Source: Bacillota bacterium (GTDB lineage: Bacteria > Bacillota > Clostridia > Christensenellales > CAG-138). Taken from it: a stretch of 9,091 nucleotides of DNA. Positions 1 to 6,147 of this stretch are shown here, in pieces; within the stretch, counting starts at the first letter, position 1; the number at the start of each line of letters is the position of its first letter. Under the pieces are notes generated by a model. It searched no databases. It had not been told where the DNA came from and worked only from the letters and a program-made list of their open reading frames with translations. The position numbers and the translations under genes are program-made. Location of the stretch: assembly GCA_023451115.1 (NCBI GenBank), contig JAEXFV010000100.1:1-9091 (forward strand), given 5' to 3'.

Positions 1-26
1 CATCATAGCGTAGAAAACTTTTATGC

Positions 27-998
27 TTATGTCCGCACGCTTACATCGCCGGCCCCAACGATGCGTGTAGAGCCGTCTTTCAAGCGCACGATTAATCGCC
101 CTAATGCATCAACGTCTTGTGCAACGCCATAAAACGTCTCCTGAATACCAGTCACGCAAATGGATTGGCCAAGTGTGCTGCAGCATTTGCGATAGTCCGA
201 GAGGACTTGGGCGTATCCCTTATCATCTTCACAAGCATCATAAATTGGTTCTAGCGTATCCAGCAATTTTGTCAACACTTCAACCCGGTCAAAACGCCTG
301 CCCGCTTCCTGCATCAGGGAGGATGCTGTATTTACCAGCTCAGGTGCAAAGCTCTGGGTATTCACATTTAATCCAATCCCTACAATAATAGCCTCTAATG
401 TTTCCAGATTGCCTTCCATTTCCAGCAGAATCCCGCTGATTTTTTTTAGCTGAGGCCCTAACAAAACGTCATTTGGCCACTTAATTGAAGGCAATAGCCC
501 AAAAGCCGAAACGGCCCGGTATACGCCTAGAGCAGTGCCGATGGTAAAGCGAGGAGCATGCTGCGTTTCCATTTTAGGACGCAATACAAGGCTCATACAG
601 ATATCTTTTCCAGGGGAATTGCTCCAGTTTCGGCCGCGGCGGCCGCGTCCTGCAGTTTGTTGCTCGGCCGTAATCACAGTGCCGTGAGGGCAGCCCTGCT
701 GTACCAGTTCACGAGCAATCATATTAGTGGATGGCGCTTCTAAAAGGGTTGATAAGTTTCGGCCTAAATCATGGGTATGCAATAACGGCATAATTTCGTT
801 TGCCTGCAAGCGTTGTGGCAAAGCAATGAGCCGGTATCCTTTCCGGGTAACTGCCTCGATCTGTACCCCTTCTTGTTGTAAAGCCTTCATGTGTTTCCAT
901 ATGGCAGCGCGCGTGACACCTAATTTTTCGCTAATCGCTTCCCCAGAAATAAATTCGCCGTTACATTGCTTCAATAAACGGAGTATTTGTTCCCGCAT
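27..998 (-). CDS. birA: Bifunctional biotin-protein ligase / biotin operon repressor BirA
   Basis: It activates biotin with ATP to biotinyl-AMP and transfers it to a lysine of biotin-dependent carboxylases; the N-terminal winged helix lets this cytosolic enzyme repress biotin genes. Residues (323-aa form): helix-turn-helix about 17-40 (ISGEAISEKLGVTRAAIWKH), biotin/AMP loop TAGRGRRGRNW 115-125, KWPNDVLL 173-180, KISGILLE 186-193 with the lysine expected to contact biotin, VGIGLNVN 206-213, and an SH3-like C-terminal domain about 284-322. The length fits class II (repressor-type) BirA. An upstream in-frame ATG at 1034 would give 335 aa but has no good ribosome binding site. The ATG at 998 has GGAGG 12 bases upstream and leaves the normal short lead before the helix-turn-helix. 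The gene follows recX with a 7-base gap, or overlaps it if the upstream ATG is used. No BirA-operator-like palindrome was seen in this window. Family call very sure; start moderately sure. Confidence 0.96.
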   Translation of the reverse strand: MREQILRLLKQCNGEFISGEAISEKLGVTRAAIWKHMKALQQEGVQIEAVTRKGYRLIALPQRLQANEIMPLLHTHDLGRNLSTLLEAPSTNMIARELVQQGCPHGTVITAEQQTAGRGRRGRNWSNSPGKDICMSLVLRPKMETQHAPRFTIGTALGVYRAVSAFGLLPSIKWPNDVLLGPQLKKISGILLEMEGNLETLEAIIVGIGLNVNTQSFAPELVNTASSLMQEAGRRFDRVEVLTKLLDTLEPIYDACEDDKGYAQVLSDYRKCCSTLGQSICVTGIQETFYGVAQDVDALGRLIVRLKDGSTRIVGAGDVSVRT

Positions 999-1005
999 AG
1001 AATGT

Positions 1006-1533
1006 CTAATCCTCCGATCCTTTGTCGTTGTCATATTCCAAGGCGCAAACTGCTTTGCGCGCGTCCTCGTAGGAATAGCCTCTTCCCAATAGCCGGCGCA
1101 TCATTCTCACATTGGCTTCTTCTGCAGAAATATTTCCACGCTCCAATTGCGCTGCCACTTTTTTTGCTACCGCCAAGGCATTTTCTTCTTCCTGTTCTTT
1201 GGGCACTTGCTCTAATGCTGCCAAAATAATATCTTTTGGCAGCTCATGATTGGATAATTGCTGATATAGCTTTTGCCGGCTAACCGGCTTGGTTGCCAGG
1301 CGGGAACGCACAAATTCCTGAGCATAAGCCTGATCGTTTAAATATCCTAATTCGATTAGTCGATCAACAACCTGCTGTACCTCATATTCGCCATATTGTT
1401 TTTCATCCAGATGGCGTTCTACTTCGCGTATGGTACGTGGGCGGGAAACCAGGTATTTTAACGCAACATCCATTGGAGATAATCCTTTGGATGAGCAAGA
1501 TTGTTTCTTTGCCTGATAAATTTTATTTTTCAT
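1006..1533 (-). CDS. recX: RecX family regulatory protein
   Basis: RecX proteins bind RecA filaments and modulate recombination and SOS induction in the cytoplasm. The 175-aa product is all-helical and carries the family's three-helix repeats: ALKYLVSRPRTIREVERHL at about 24-42, a RLIELGYLNDQAYAQEFVRS segment at 58-77 (the most diagnostic RecX block), and weaker repeats at about 83-110 and 135-165 (MRRLLGRGYSYEDARKAV-like). The basic N-terminal tail is variable in this family. The start at 1533 has only a weak upstream GTAGG and AAGGATGG, so the true start could be the Met at residue 21, although residues 1-20 do not conflict with the family. The last codons (GGA TCG GAG GAT TAG) contain the birA ribosome binding site, suggesting translational coupling. 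recA is not in the window. No LexA-type GAAC-N4-GTTC box was seen upstream. Confidence 0.9.
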   Translation of the reverse strand: MKNKIYQAKKQSCSSKGLSPMDVALKYLVSRPRTIREVERHLDEKQYGEYEVQQVVDRLIELGYLNDQAYAQEFVRSRLATKPVSRQKLYQQLSNHELPKDIILAALEQVPKEQEEENALAVAKKVAAQLERGNISAEEANVRMMRRLLGRGYSYEDARKAVCALEYDNDKGSED

Positions 1534-1569
1534 GGCCTATGCCTACCATCCTTATACATTTTCTATCCT

Positions 1570-1578
1570 AGTATATCA
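1570..1578 (-). promoter_or_regulatory. Extended -10 promoter for recX-birA
   Basis: On the minus strand the sequence TGATATACT gives a TGn-extended -10 (TATACT at 1575-1570), about 36 bases before the recX start. No convincing -35 hexamer is found 16-18 bases upstream, as is usual for extended -10 promoters. The position and motif are directly seen; promoter activity is inferred. Confidence 0.45.
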
Positions 1579-1618
1579 AATCTTTTTCGCAAAAACGAGG
1601 GGTAATCCCCCTTAAGCA

Positions 1619-1649
1619 TACATAGGGGATTTGCCCTGATGCCATACTA
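1619..1649 (+). promoter_or_regulatory. Sigma-G-like sporulation promoter for the cotF-type genes
   Basis: TACATA (1619-1624) and CATACTA (1643-1649) are separated by 18 bases. This fits the forespore sigma-G pattern (GHATR-N18-CATHHTA): the -10 fits at every position and the -35 at four of five. The fit to sigma-E (CATACAMT with a 14-15 base spacer) and sigma-K (CATAnnnTA) is poorer. Transcription would start near 1656, about 45 bases before the first coat gene. A single short motif match in an AT-rich spacer is weak evidence, but it sits where a sporulation promoter is needed. Confidence 0.4.
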
Positions 1650-1686
1650 ACCATAGCGCGCCGTTGGGCGGCCAATATAGACTATT

Positions 1687-1692
1687 AGGAGG
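1687..1692 (+). promoter_or_regulatory. Ribosome binding site of first coat gene
   Basis: A perfect AGGAGG lies 8 bases before the ATG at 1701 and fixes that start. It implies strong translation, as expected for a structural coat protein. Confidence 0.85.
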
Positions 1693-1700
1693 AAATTTCC

Positions 1701-2015
1701 ATGCAAGACACCAATCCTTATTCCGGAAATCCGCTGCAGGTGGATGAACAGTCCCAGCAGCAGGCTTTCAATCCAAATGTGCAACAGCAGCAGCAAAATC
1801 AGCAGCAATCGCAGCAAGGCAAGAGCCAGCTGGGCAGCAAGGATCTGAGCATGATTGAAGATATGCTCAATCATGAGGCTATGGCCTACAAAAAATGCTC
1901 CCTGTTTTCCAGTTATTTCACGGATGAGTCTCTCAGCCATATGGCAAACATGGCAGCAGCCCATCATAAGCAGCATTTTGAAGCGCTGCAAAGCTATATG
2001 AGCCAGCATCAGTAA
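1701..2015 (+). CDS. CotF-family spore coat protein with glutamine-rich N-terminus
   Basis: A 104-aa protein. Residues 48-104 form a CotF / ferritin-like helical hairpin: a first helix DLSMIEDMLNHEAMAYKKC (48-66) and a second helix HMANMAAAHHKQHFEAL (80-96). The HHKQHF block is typical of small clostridial coat proteins of this type. Residues 17-39 are low-complexity, with 14 of 23 residues Gln, encoded by a CAG/CAA run at about 1780-1817. Such Gln-rich tails are seen in coat proteins and are often substrates for transglutaminase cross-linking or simply adhesive; neither is proven here. No signal peptide is present, as expected for proteins assembled from the mother cell. It is followed 20 bases later by a second CotF-like gene, so the two are probably co-transcribed. 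Family confidence is high for the helical part; the exact coat layer is unknown. Confidence 0.82.
   Translation: MQDTNPYSGNPLQVDEQSQQQAFNPNVQQQQQNQQQSQQGKSQLGSKDLSMIEDMLNHEAMAYKKCSLFSSYFTDESLSHMANMAAAHHKQHFEALQSYMSQHQ
1775..1817 (+). repeat. CAG/CAA codon-repeat tract coding for poly-Gln
   Basis: A run of CAG and CAA codons broken by AAT and TCG encodes the Gln-rich segment (residues 28-39) of the first coat protein. Runs like this can change length by slippage. In-frame change would be tolerated in a disordered tail. Confidence 0.7.
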
Positions 2016-2035
2016 AGGAAGGAGAAAATATCGCT

Positions 2036-2320
2036 ATGACACAAAATCATGCCACTATGACGGAAAAAGAGCTGCTTACTGACCTCCTCAACAATGAAAA
2101 GGATTTGGTAAAAACATACGCAACGTTTCTTACGGAAGCGGGCTGTGAAAACCTCAGACAGATGATGGAACGGCATCTGATGGAGTGCGGGCAAGATCAA
2201 TTCACGGTATTCCAGCAGATGCAGCAACGCAATATGTATCAGATGAAAAAAGCCTCTGCACAAGAAGCGCAGCAGGCCATTCAAAAATCTGACCAGTTAA
2301 AGCAGGAAACCGGGCTGTAA
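2036..2320 (+). CDS. CotF-family spore coat protein
   Basis: A 94-aa protein that matches the CotF coat domain over nearly all its length: MTEKELLTDLLNNEKDLVKTY (8-28), FLTEAGCENLRQMMERHL (31-48), then QDQFTVFQQMQQRNMYQMKK (53-72), where this family usually has a QxxxFxxMxxRGWYxxxxA block. It has no signal peptide and no Gln-rich tail, unlike its upstream neighbour. The ribosome binding site is GGAAGGAG (2017-2024), with a spacing of 11 bases from the last G. It sits 20 bases downstream of the first coat gene and just upstream of a terminator, so the two form a short sporulation operon. The two proteins probably interact or co-assemble; that is inference from the pairing of small CotF-type genes in other clostridia. 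Confidence 0.88.
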   Translation: MTQNHATMTEKELLTDLLNNEKDLVKTYATFLTEAGCENLRQMMERHLMECGQDQFTVFQQMQQRNMYQMKKASAQEAQQAIQKSDQLKQETGL

Positions 2321-2325
2321 CCAAA

Positions 2326-2349
2326 AGTGGCGTATATACGCCGCTTTTT
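2326..2349 (+). terminator. Rho-independent terminator after the coat genes (possibly bidirectional)
   Basis: A hairpin AGTGGCG - TATATA - CGCCGCT is followed by TTTTT, starting 6 bases after the coat gene stop. Its T-tract runs into the TAA stop of the convergent zinc-ribbon gene (2348-2350). Read on the minus strand the same stem is followed by TTTTGG, so it may also end that gene, less strongly. Confidence 0.88.
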
Positions 2350-2572
2350 ATTGGTCAAATTGCTGTTGATCCATAGCATCGGCTTCTTCCTCAAGACGAA
2401 TGCGCTGGCGTAACATTGCATGAAAGGCTAATTCATCCAGGGCTGCCGGCGGCTGCTCTGTTCCCATACAGGCTTTGCATTGAAAAAAGCAGGCCGGGCA
2501 GATGCAGCCGCTTTCCAGCCCCTGTTCATGTTGTACCATATAGGCTCCACACTGTGGACATCCGCAACGCAT
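2348..2572 (-). CDS. Small cysteine-rich zinc-ribbon protein, function unknown
   Basis: A 74-aa protein with eight cysteines, all in the first 35 residues: C3, the CPQC pair C5/C8, C23, the CPAC pair C25/C28, and the CKAC pair C32/C35. The CPxC knuckles are typical of zinc ribbons, so one or two Zn sites are likely. The C-terminal half (LDELAFHAMLRQRIRLEEEADAM) looks helical and charged. The start ATG has AGGG 5 bases upstream, and the gene has a good promoter of its own, which argues that it is real. It has no signal peptide and no helix-turn-helix. I do not recognise a named family. It lies between coat and envelope genes, but nothing in the sequence ties it to either. It could be a nucleic-acid-binding or metal-storage microprotein; function is not assigned. 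Confidence 0.7.
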   Translation of the reverse strand: MRCGCPQCGAYMVQHEQGLESGCICPACFFQCKACMGTEQPPAALDELAFHAMLRQRIRLEEEADAMDQQQFDQ

Positions 2573-2602
2573 AATATCCCTACTTTCTCTCTAAATAAAT
2601 TG

Positions 2603-2631
2603 ATTATAGCACAGCGAATTAAAAATGTTTA
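2603..2631 (-). promoter_or_regulatory. Promoter of the zinc-ribbon gene
   Basis: On the minus strand there is a consensus -10 TATAAT with a TGC extension (TGCTATAAT) and a -35 TAAACA (4 of 6 consensus) at 17-base spacing, about 31 bases upstream of the start codon. This is the best-matching vegetative promoter in the window. Confidence 0.65.
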
Positions 2632-2651
2632 TGAATTCCTGCAATCATTTC

Positions 2652-2679
2652 TGCACACCCGCCGCATTTATGATACAAT
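2652..2679 (+). promoter_or_regulatory. Promoter of the exported EF-hand / peptidoglycan-binding protein gene
   Basis: A -10 of TACAAT (2674-2679) with a TGA extension and a -35 of TGCACA (4 of 6) at 16-base spacing lies 33 bases before the ATG at 2712. The strong AGGAGGG ribosome binding site is at 2699-2705, 6 bases before the ATG. Confidence 0.5.
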
Positions 2680-2711
2680 ACTAAAAAGTCCAGCGCCTAG
2701 GAGGGCCTTAT

Positions 2712-3497
2712 ATGAAACGATGGTTATGCGCCATAATGGTTTTCCTGCTGTTGCAGTGCAGCGTATCCAGCAGCTTTGCAGCAATTACGGGGGATGTGAA
2801 TGGAGATGGTATCATCTCTTATGAAGAATATGGCGAGCAGGTATCCATGATTCAGACCCGTTTGAGGGAGCTGGGGTATTTCATGTTTAAACCCACTGGT
2901 AAATTTCAAAGCTTGACGCGCACCTGCACCATCGCATTTCAATCCAATCAGACGGATGAAAACGGTGCGCCCATTATTGCGGATGGCACAGTTGGAGAGC
3001 AAAGCTTAAGTATTCTTTTTTCCACTGGGGCATTGCGGGCGCCTATCGGACAAAATGTTCGTTTTCCGGCGCTGCAAAAAGCAACGGGAACACAAAAAGA
3101 AATTGGTCAGCGCGTTAACTGGGAAACCGTAAAAAATAAGTTAGTGGTTGGCCTCCATTATCAAATGATGGATTTTCAAACCGGGGCTACGTTTGAAATG
3201 ATCTTTACCGGCGGCGAGCAGCATGCTGAAATGGAATGCGCTTCAGCTACGGATACTACTGCATATAAAAGCCTATATGGTGGGGAATTTAATTATTATA
3301 AGCGGCCTATGCTGGTGCAGTTAAATGGCGAATGGGTGGCATGCTCCCTGCAAGGCCAGCCCCACGGTGAGGATACGGTATCCAGCAATGATATGGACGG
3401 TCACGCGTGCTTGTTCTTTGATGGAAGCCGCTCCCATGTAGGCGGATTGGCAGATGTGGAGCATGTAAGCAACATTAATACAGCAGCCGGACAGTAA
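2712..3497 (+). CDS. Exported EF-hand and peptidoglycan-binding domain protein with conserved C-terminal domain of unknown function
   Basis: A 261-aa protein. Residues 1-24 are a signal peptide (KR, hydrophobic core, SSSFAA cleavage region), so it is exported. D28-E39 is a complete EF-hand / dockerin-type loop, with D28, N30, D32, S36 and E39 in the ligand positions. Residues about 43-104 fit a PG_binding_1 domain (VSMIQTRLRELGYF; TGKFQSLTRTCTIAFQ; ADGTVGEQSLSILF). Residues about 132-257 match a C-terminal module I recognise from clostridial peptidoglycan-binding proteins. Its landmarks are TGGEQHAE (167-173), RPMLVQLNGEWVACSLQGQP (198-217) followed by H218-G219, N226..GH231, CLFFDGSRSH (233-242) and H251. 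The His-rich pattern suggests a metal or catalytic site, but its activity is not known to me. A cell-wall or spore-cortex location is inferred from the domains. The gene stands alone and faces the DHHW gene, with only 9 bases between the stops. What is sure: export and peptidoglycan-binding domain. What is not: enzymatic role. Confidence 0.85.
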   Translation: MKRWLCAIMVFLLLQCSVSSSFAAITGDVNGDGIISYEEYGEQVSMIQTRLRELGYFMFKPTGKFQSLTRTCTIAFQSNQTDENGAPIIADGTVGEQSLSILFSTGALRAPIGQNVRFPALQKATGTQKEIGQRVNWETVKNKLVVGLHYQMMDFQTGATFEMIFTGGEQHAEMECASATDTTAYKSLYGGEFNYYKRPMLVQLNGEWVACSLQGQPHGEDTVSSNDMDGHACLFFDGSRSHVGGLADVEHVSNINTAAGQ

Positions 3498-3506
3498 GCA
3501 CATATA

Positions 3507-4646
3507 TTAATAGCCTGCAGTCAAGAATACCAGATTGCTATCTTGGCTAAAGGTATTTACGCTGTATAAAATTAGTACTTCGTCGATATCATGCTGCAGA
3601 ATATAGTTGATATAATCTGTTTTATAATATCGCAGATCTACCATATGGATCTGGCTATAGTGCGCGCTCAAAAGCGGCGCTAAAGCGTGCCCAAAGGAAT
3701 CCTTGATCAGAAGCAAGTTTTTTCCATCTTCGTTTCCAGTGTGGATAATGACTTTGCTGTGGTTCCCATCCAAATAAACAGAATATTGATCCCGGGTGTC
3801 CAACCGGGGATATGAAAAATAACTTTCCAGGGTGAGCAAAAGCGTATCTCCATCATAAATCTGGATTTGCGGATTTGGAGCGGATAAGGGTTGCCAGCCT
3901 TCCAAAATATCCGGGCTAATCCACCAGGCTCCGCTTTTCGCCTGCAGCGTCCCGGAAAAATTGGACGATAGCATGCGCTTTTGAAACGCCTGCTCGGGCA
4001 GTGGCGCCTGGCCCAATGCTTCCATAATGGCAGTATAACCATAATAAGCCCCTTGCATGGTCCAGTGGTGATCCGTTTTATAATATAACATTTCTTCCGC
4101 TGCATGCTGCTGCAGGGTTTGTGCTATCGGGATAGTGGGGAAGGTGAGCATATTCTCTACCGCTTGCAAGGCGTCTTGCTGATTGTGTTCCAGTGAAAAA
4201 GCGGGCAACTGCGCTTGCTTTATCCAAATGCTATCAGGAATAAGCCCAAAGAACACGGGAACTTTGACAAGATCATGGAAACGCTGTACATATTCGGCAT
4301 TCTTTTCAAGGTTTGCACCGCCTTGATAGTCTTGCAGCAGCGACCCGTCTTTCCCGAAATACACGCCATTGTTCTCCCGCTTTCCCAGAGTATATTCACT
4401 CAAGGATTTTAGTCCGACCCAGCTGTCTCGCCCAGGAAACTGATCAGTCATATAAGTTTCAAAGTCTTTCGTCCACCCCTGCTCAAATAATGCCTCAAAG
4501 GAAAAATCCGGAAATTCCTGCAAATAGCGATTTTCCTGTTCAGAAAACGTTTTATCCGGTATTGCCCAGAAAAGAACGGCGAATACACTAATAAAAGCCA
4601 CAAATAGTAGCGCTAGTATGTGTTGTGTTTTGGGTTTGTTTTTCAT
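3507..4646 (-). CDS. DHHW family protein (AlgJ/AlgX-like extracytoplasmic O-acyltransferase partner)
   Basis: A 379-aa membrane-anchored protein. Residues 8-29 form a single N-terminal transmembrane segment that puts the rest outside the cell. The family motif TDHHW is at 191-195 (within YYKTDHHWTMQGAYYGY), aligned with the DTHW motif of AlgJ/AlgX. The nucleophile block is LLLIKDSFGHALAPLL (311-326). By analogy with SGNH-like acetyltransferases, D192, H194 and S317 would be the catalytic triad; this is inference from the motifs. It likely transfers acyl groups, passed by the MBOAT protein, onto an extracellular polymer. It starts 20 bases after the MBOAT stop, with an AAGGGGAT ribosome binding site, so the two are co-transcribed. 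The acceptor polymer is unknown, and no polysaccharide synthase is present in the window. Confidence 0.88.
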   Translation of the reverse strand: MKNKPKTQHILALLFVAFISVFAVLFWAIPDKTFSEQENRYLQEFPDFSFEALFEQGWTKDFETYMTDQFPGRDSWVGLKSLSEYTLGKRENNGVYFGKDGSLLQDYQGGANLEKNAEYVQRFHDLVKVPVFFGLIPDSIWIKQAQLPAFSLEHNQQDALQAVENMLTFPTIPIAQTLQQHAAEEMLYYKTDHHWTMQGAYYGYTAIMEALGQAPLPEQAFQKRMLSSNFSGTLQAKSGAWWISPDILEGWQPLSAPNPQIQIYDGDTLLLTLESYFSYPRLDTRDQYSVYLDGNHSKVIIHTGNEDGKNLLLIKDSFGHALAPLLSAHYSQIHMVDLRYYKTDYINYILQHDIDEVLILYSVNTFSQDSNLVFLTAGY

Positions 4647-4666
4647 AATATTGATCCCCTTTTATG

Positions 4667-6079
4667 TTAAAACCGAAAATATAGGAAAGGATTATAGCTG
4701 GCGTCTACCAAGTAGGCTGTGCATAGCACCAAAACCAGCATGCAAAATACAGGCTGGCACCATGCTCCCAAACCAGTAGCTTGCCCAAACAATCGGTTAG
4801 CCCATTTTTTAGGACCCGGGGTGCTTCCCAGTATACCTATGGCCAGTAGCGGCATCCAATAGATTAATCCAAATAAACCACGGCGATCGATCCACATTTC
4901 GTTTCCCGCTCCAAACAAAGCCCCAATATAGGAAAAAGCGTGGGGGAGAGAGGGAAGCGCAAATAATGCCCAGCTAAACAGCACCAGCACCAAAGTATAA
5001 ATATGGCGAGCCCATTGTGGAAGCTTTTGCAGCACGCGAATGAAAAAAGCCTTTTCCAGCATAAGCAGCAGGGCAAAATATACGCCCCAGGCTAAGAAAT
5101 TCCAGCTAGCCCCATGCCAGAAGCCCGTTAGAGCCCAAACAATCAACAAATTTCGATATGTTTTCATATGGCCTTTTCGGTTTCCTCCCAGGGGAATGTA
5201 CACATACTCGCGGAACCATGTGGAAAGAGAAATGTGCCAACGCCGCCAGAAATCAGTAATGCTGGTGGCAACATAGGGATAATTGAAGTTTTCCGGAAAG
5301 GAAAACCCAAACATGCGCCCCAGGCCGATGGCCATATCGGAGTAACCGGAAAAATCAAAATAAATTTGCAGGGAATAGCCGGCTAGTCCCACCCAAGCCC
5401 CCAACACGCTGAGTTCTTGGGCAGGCTGCGCCTGATATAAATCCCATAAAAGGCCAAAGTTATTTGCCAGCAATACTTTTTTTCCAAGGCCAATTAAGAA
5501 GCGCTGCACACCCAAACCAAACTGCTCCATAGTTTCCTTGCGGTCGTTTAAGTCCTTCGCTATATCACGATAGCGCACAATAGGCCCCGCGATCAACTGA
5601 GGGAACAAAGTAATATAGGCGCCAAAGCTCACCAGGTTTCGCTGTGCCGGGGCTTCGTTGCGATAAACGTCAATGGTATAAGACATACTTTGAAAAGTAT
5701 AAAAGGAAATGCCGATAGGCAACGCGATATTGAAAGCGGGCAGATCTTCTAATCCAGGAATAACTCTCAAATTTTCTATGAAAAAATCTGCATATTTGAA
5801 AAATGCCAACATGGACAAATTGATAATAACAGAAACCCATACCGCGGCTTTTGCCTTTTTCGGTGCCAATGTACGATACTTTCCAGCAAAATAACCACAA
5901 GTATAATCCAGCATTGTAGAAAAAAGCATAATGGAAATATATACTGGCTCACCCCATCCATAAAAGGCTAAGCTCACCAGAAACAGCACAGGGGTGCGAA
6001 AATGGCGAGGAACGATATAATACAGCAGTAAAACTACCGGAAGATATAAAAATAAAAACAGCAGGCTGGAAAAAACCAT
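4667..6079 (-). CDS. MBOAT family membrane-bound O-acyltransferase (AlgI-like)
   Basis: A 470-aa multi-pass membrane protein, the usual AlgI size. It starts MVFSSLLFLFLYLPVVLLLY and ends SYNPFLYFRF, both typical of bacterial AlgI-type MBOATs. The conserved core is present: PIGISFYTFQSMSYTIDVYR (121-140), FPQLIAGPIVRY (159-170), YFDFSGYSDMAIGLG (240-254), NFNYPYVATSITDFWRRWHI (264-283), and LTGFWHGASWNF (317-328) with the invariant catalytic histidine H322. The family moves acyl groups from cytosolic acyl-CoA across the membrane to an outside acceptor or partner. Its partner here is the DHHW protein encoded 20 bases downstream. A strong AGGAGG is 5 bases before the ATG and fixes the start. A hairpin just upstream (6113-6134) may limit its expression. 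DltB is a relative, but no dltA, dltC or dltD is nearby, so the substrate is more likely an acetyl group than D-alanine. Confidence 0.93.
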   Translation of the reverse strand: MVFSSLLFLFLYLPVVLLLYYIVPRHFRTPVLFLVSLAFYGWGEPVYISIMLFSTMLDYTCGYFAGKYRTLAPKKAKAAVWVSVIINLSMLAFFKYADFFIENLRVIPGLEDLPAFNIALPIGISFYTFQSMSYTIDVYRNEAPAQRNLVSFGAYITLFPQLIAGPIVRYRDIAKDLNDRKETMEQFGLGVQRFLIGLGKKVLLANNFGLLWDLYQAQPAQELSVLGAWVGLAGYSLQIYFDFSGYSDMAIGLGRMFGFSFPENFNYPYVATSITDFWRRWHISLSTWFREYVYIPLGGNRKGHMKTYRNLLIVWALTGFWHGASWNFLAWGVYFALLLMLEKAFFIRVLQKLPQWARHIYTLVLVLFSWALFALPSLPHAFSYIGALFGAGNEMWIDRRGLFGLIYWMPLLAIGILGSTPGPKKWANRLFGQATGLGAWCQPVFCMLVLVLCTAYLVDASYNPFLYFRF

Positions 6080-6084
6080 AAATA

Positions 6085-6090
6085 CCTCCT
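6085..6090 (-). promoter_or_regulatory. Ribosome binding site of the MBOAT gene, complementary to the upstream hairpin
   Basis: A perfect AGGAGG lies 5 bases upstream of the ATG. With one base before it (CAGGAGG, 6091-6085) it is exactly complementary to CCTCCTG in the upstream hairpin (6127-6121), so the site could be masked by base pairing. The complementarity is seen directly; regulation is inference. Confidence 0.6.
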
Positions 6091-6112
6091 GGCTTTTGCT
6101 TCGCGCGAACAG

Positions 6113-6134
6113 AAAAAGGGCAGGAGGCCTGCCC
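6113..6134 (-). terminator. Intrinsic terminator or attenuator between the lipoprotein and MBOAT genes
   Basis: On the minus strand GGGCAGG - CCT - CCTGCCC is followed by TTTTTCTG. The 7-bp G+C-rich stem starts 13 bases after the lipoprotein stop and ends 33 bases before the MBOAT start. No -10-like sequence lies in those 33 bases, so MBOAT expression needs read-through, or a promoter inside the lipoprotein gene. Confidence 0.7.
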
Positions 6135-6147
6135 CATAATCCCTGGA

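Noticed and set aside
1..6. CATCAT at the window edge as the start of another minus-strand gene after birA
   Set aside because: No ribosome binding site is visible upstream of it and only six bases of the possible gene are present.
727..1092. A 121-codon plus-strand open frame opposite birA and recX
   Set aside because: It spans two clearly identified genes on the other strand and has no recognisable protein features.
1643..1650. CATACTAA as a sigma-E -10
   Set aside because: Two mismatches to CATACAMT and no KMATATT-like -35 at 14-15 bases; sigma-G fits better.
6100..6109. TTCGCGCGAA as a LexA-type or other known operator
   Set aside because: It lacks the GAAC-N4-GTTC layout of the Bacillota LexA box and lies downstream of the promoter; kept only as part of the leader structure.
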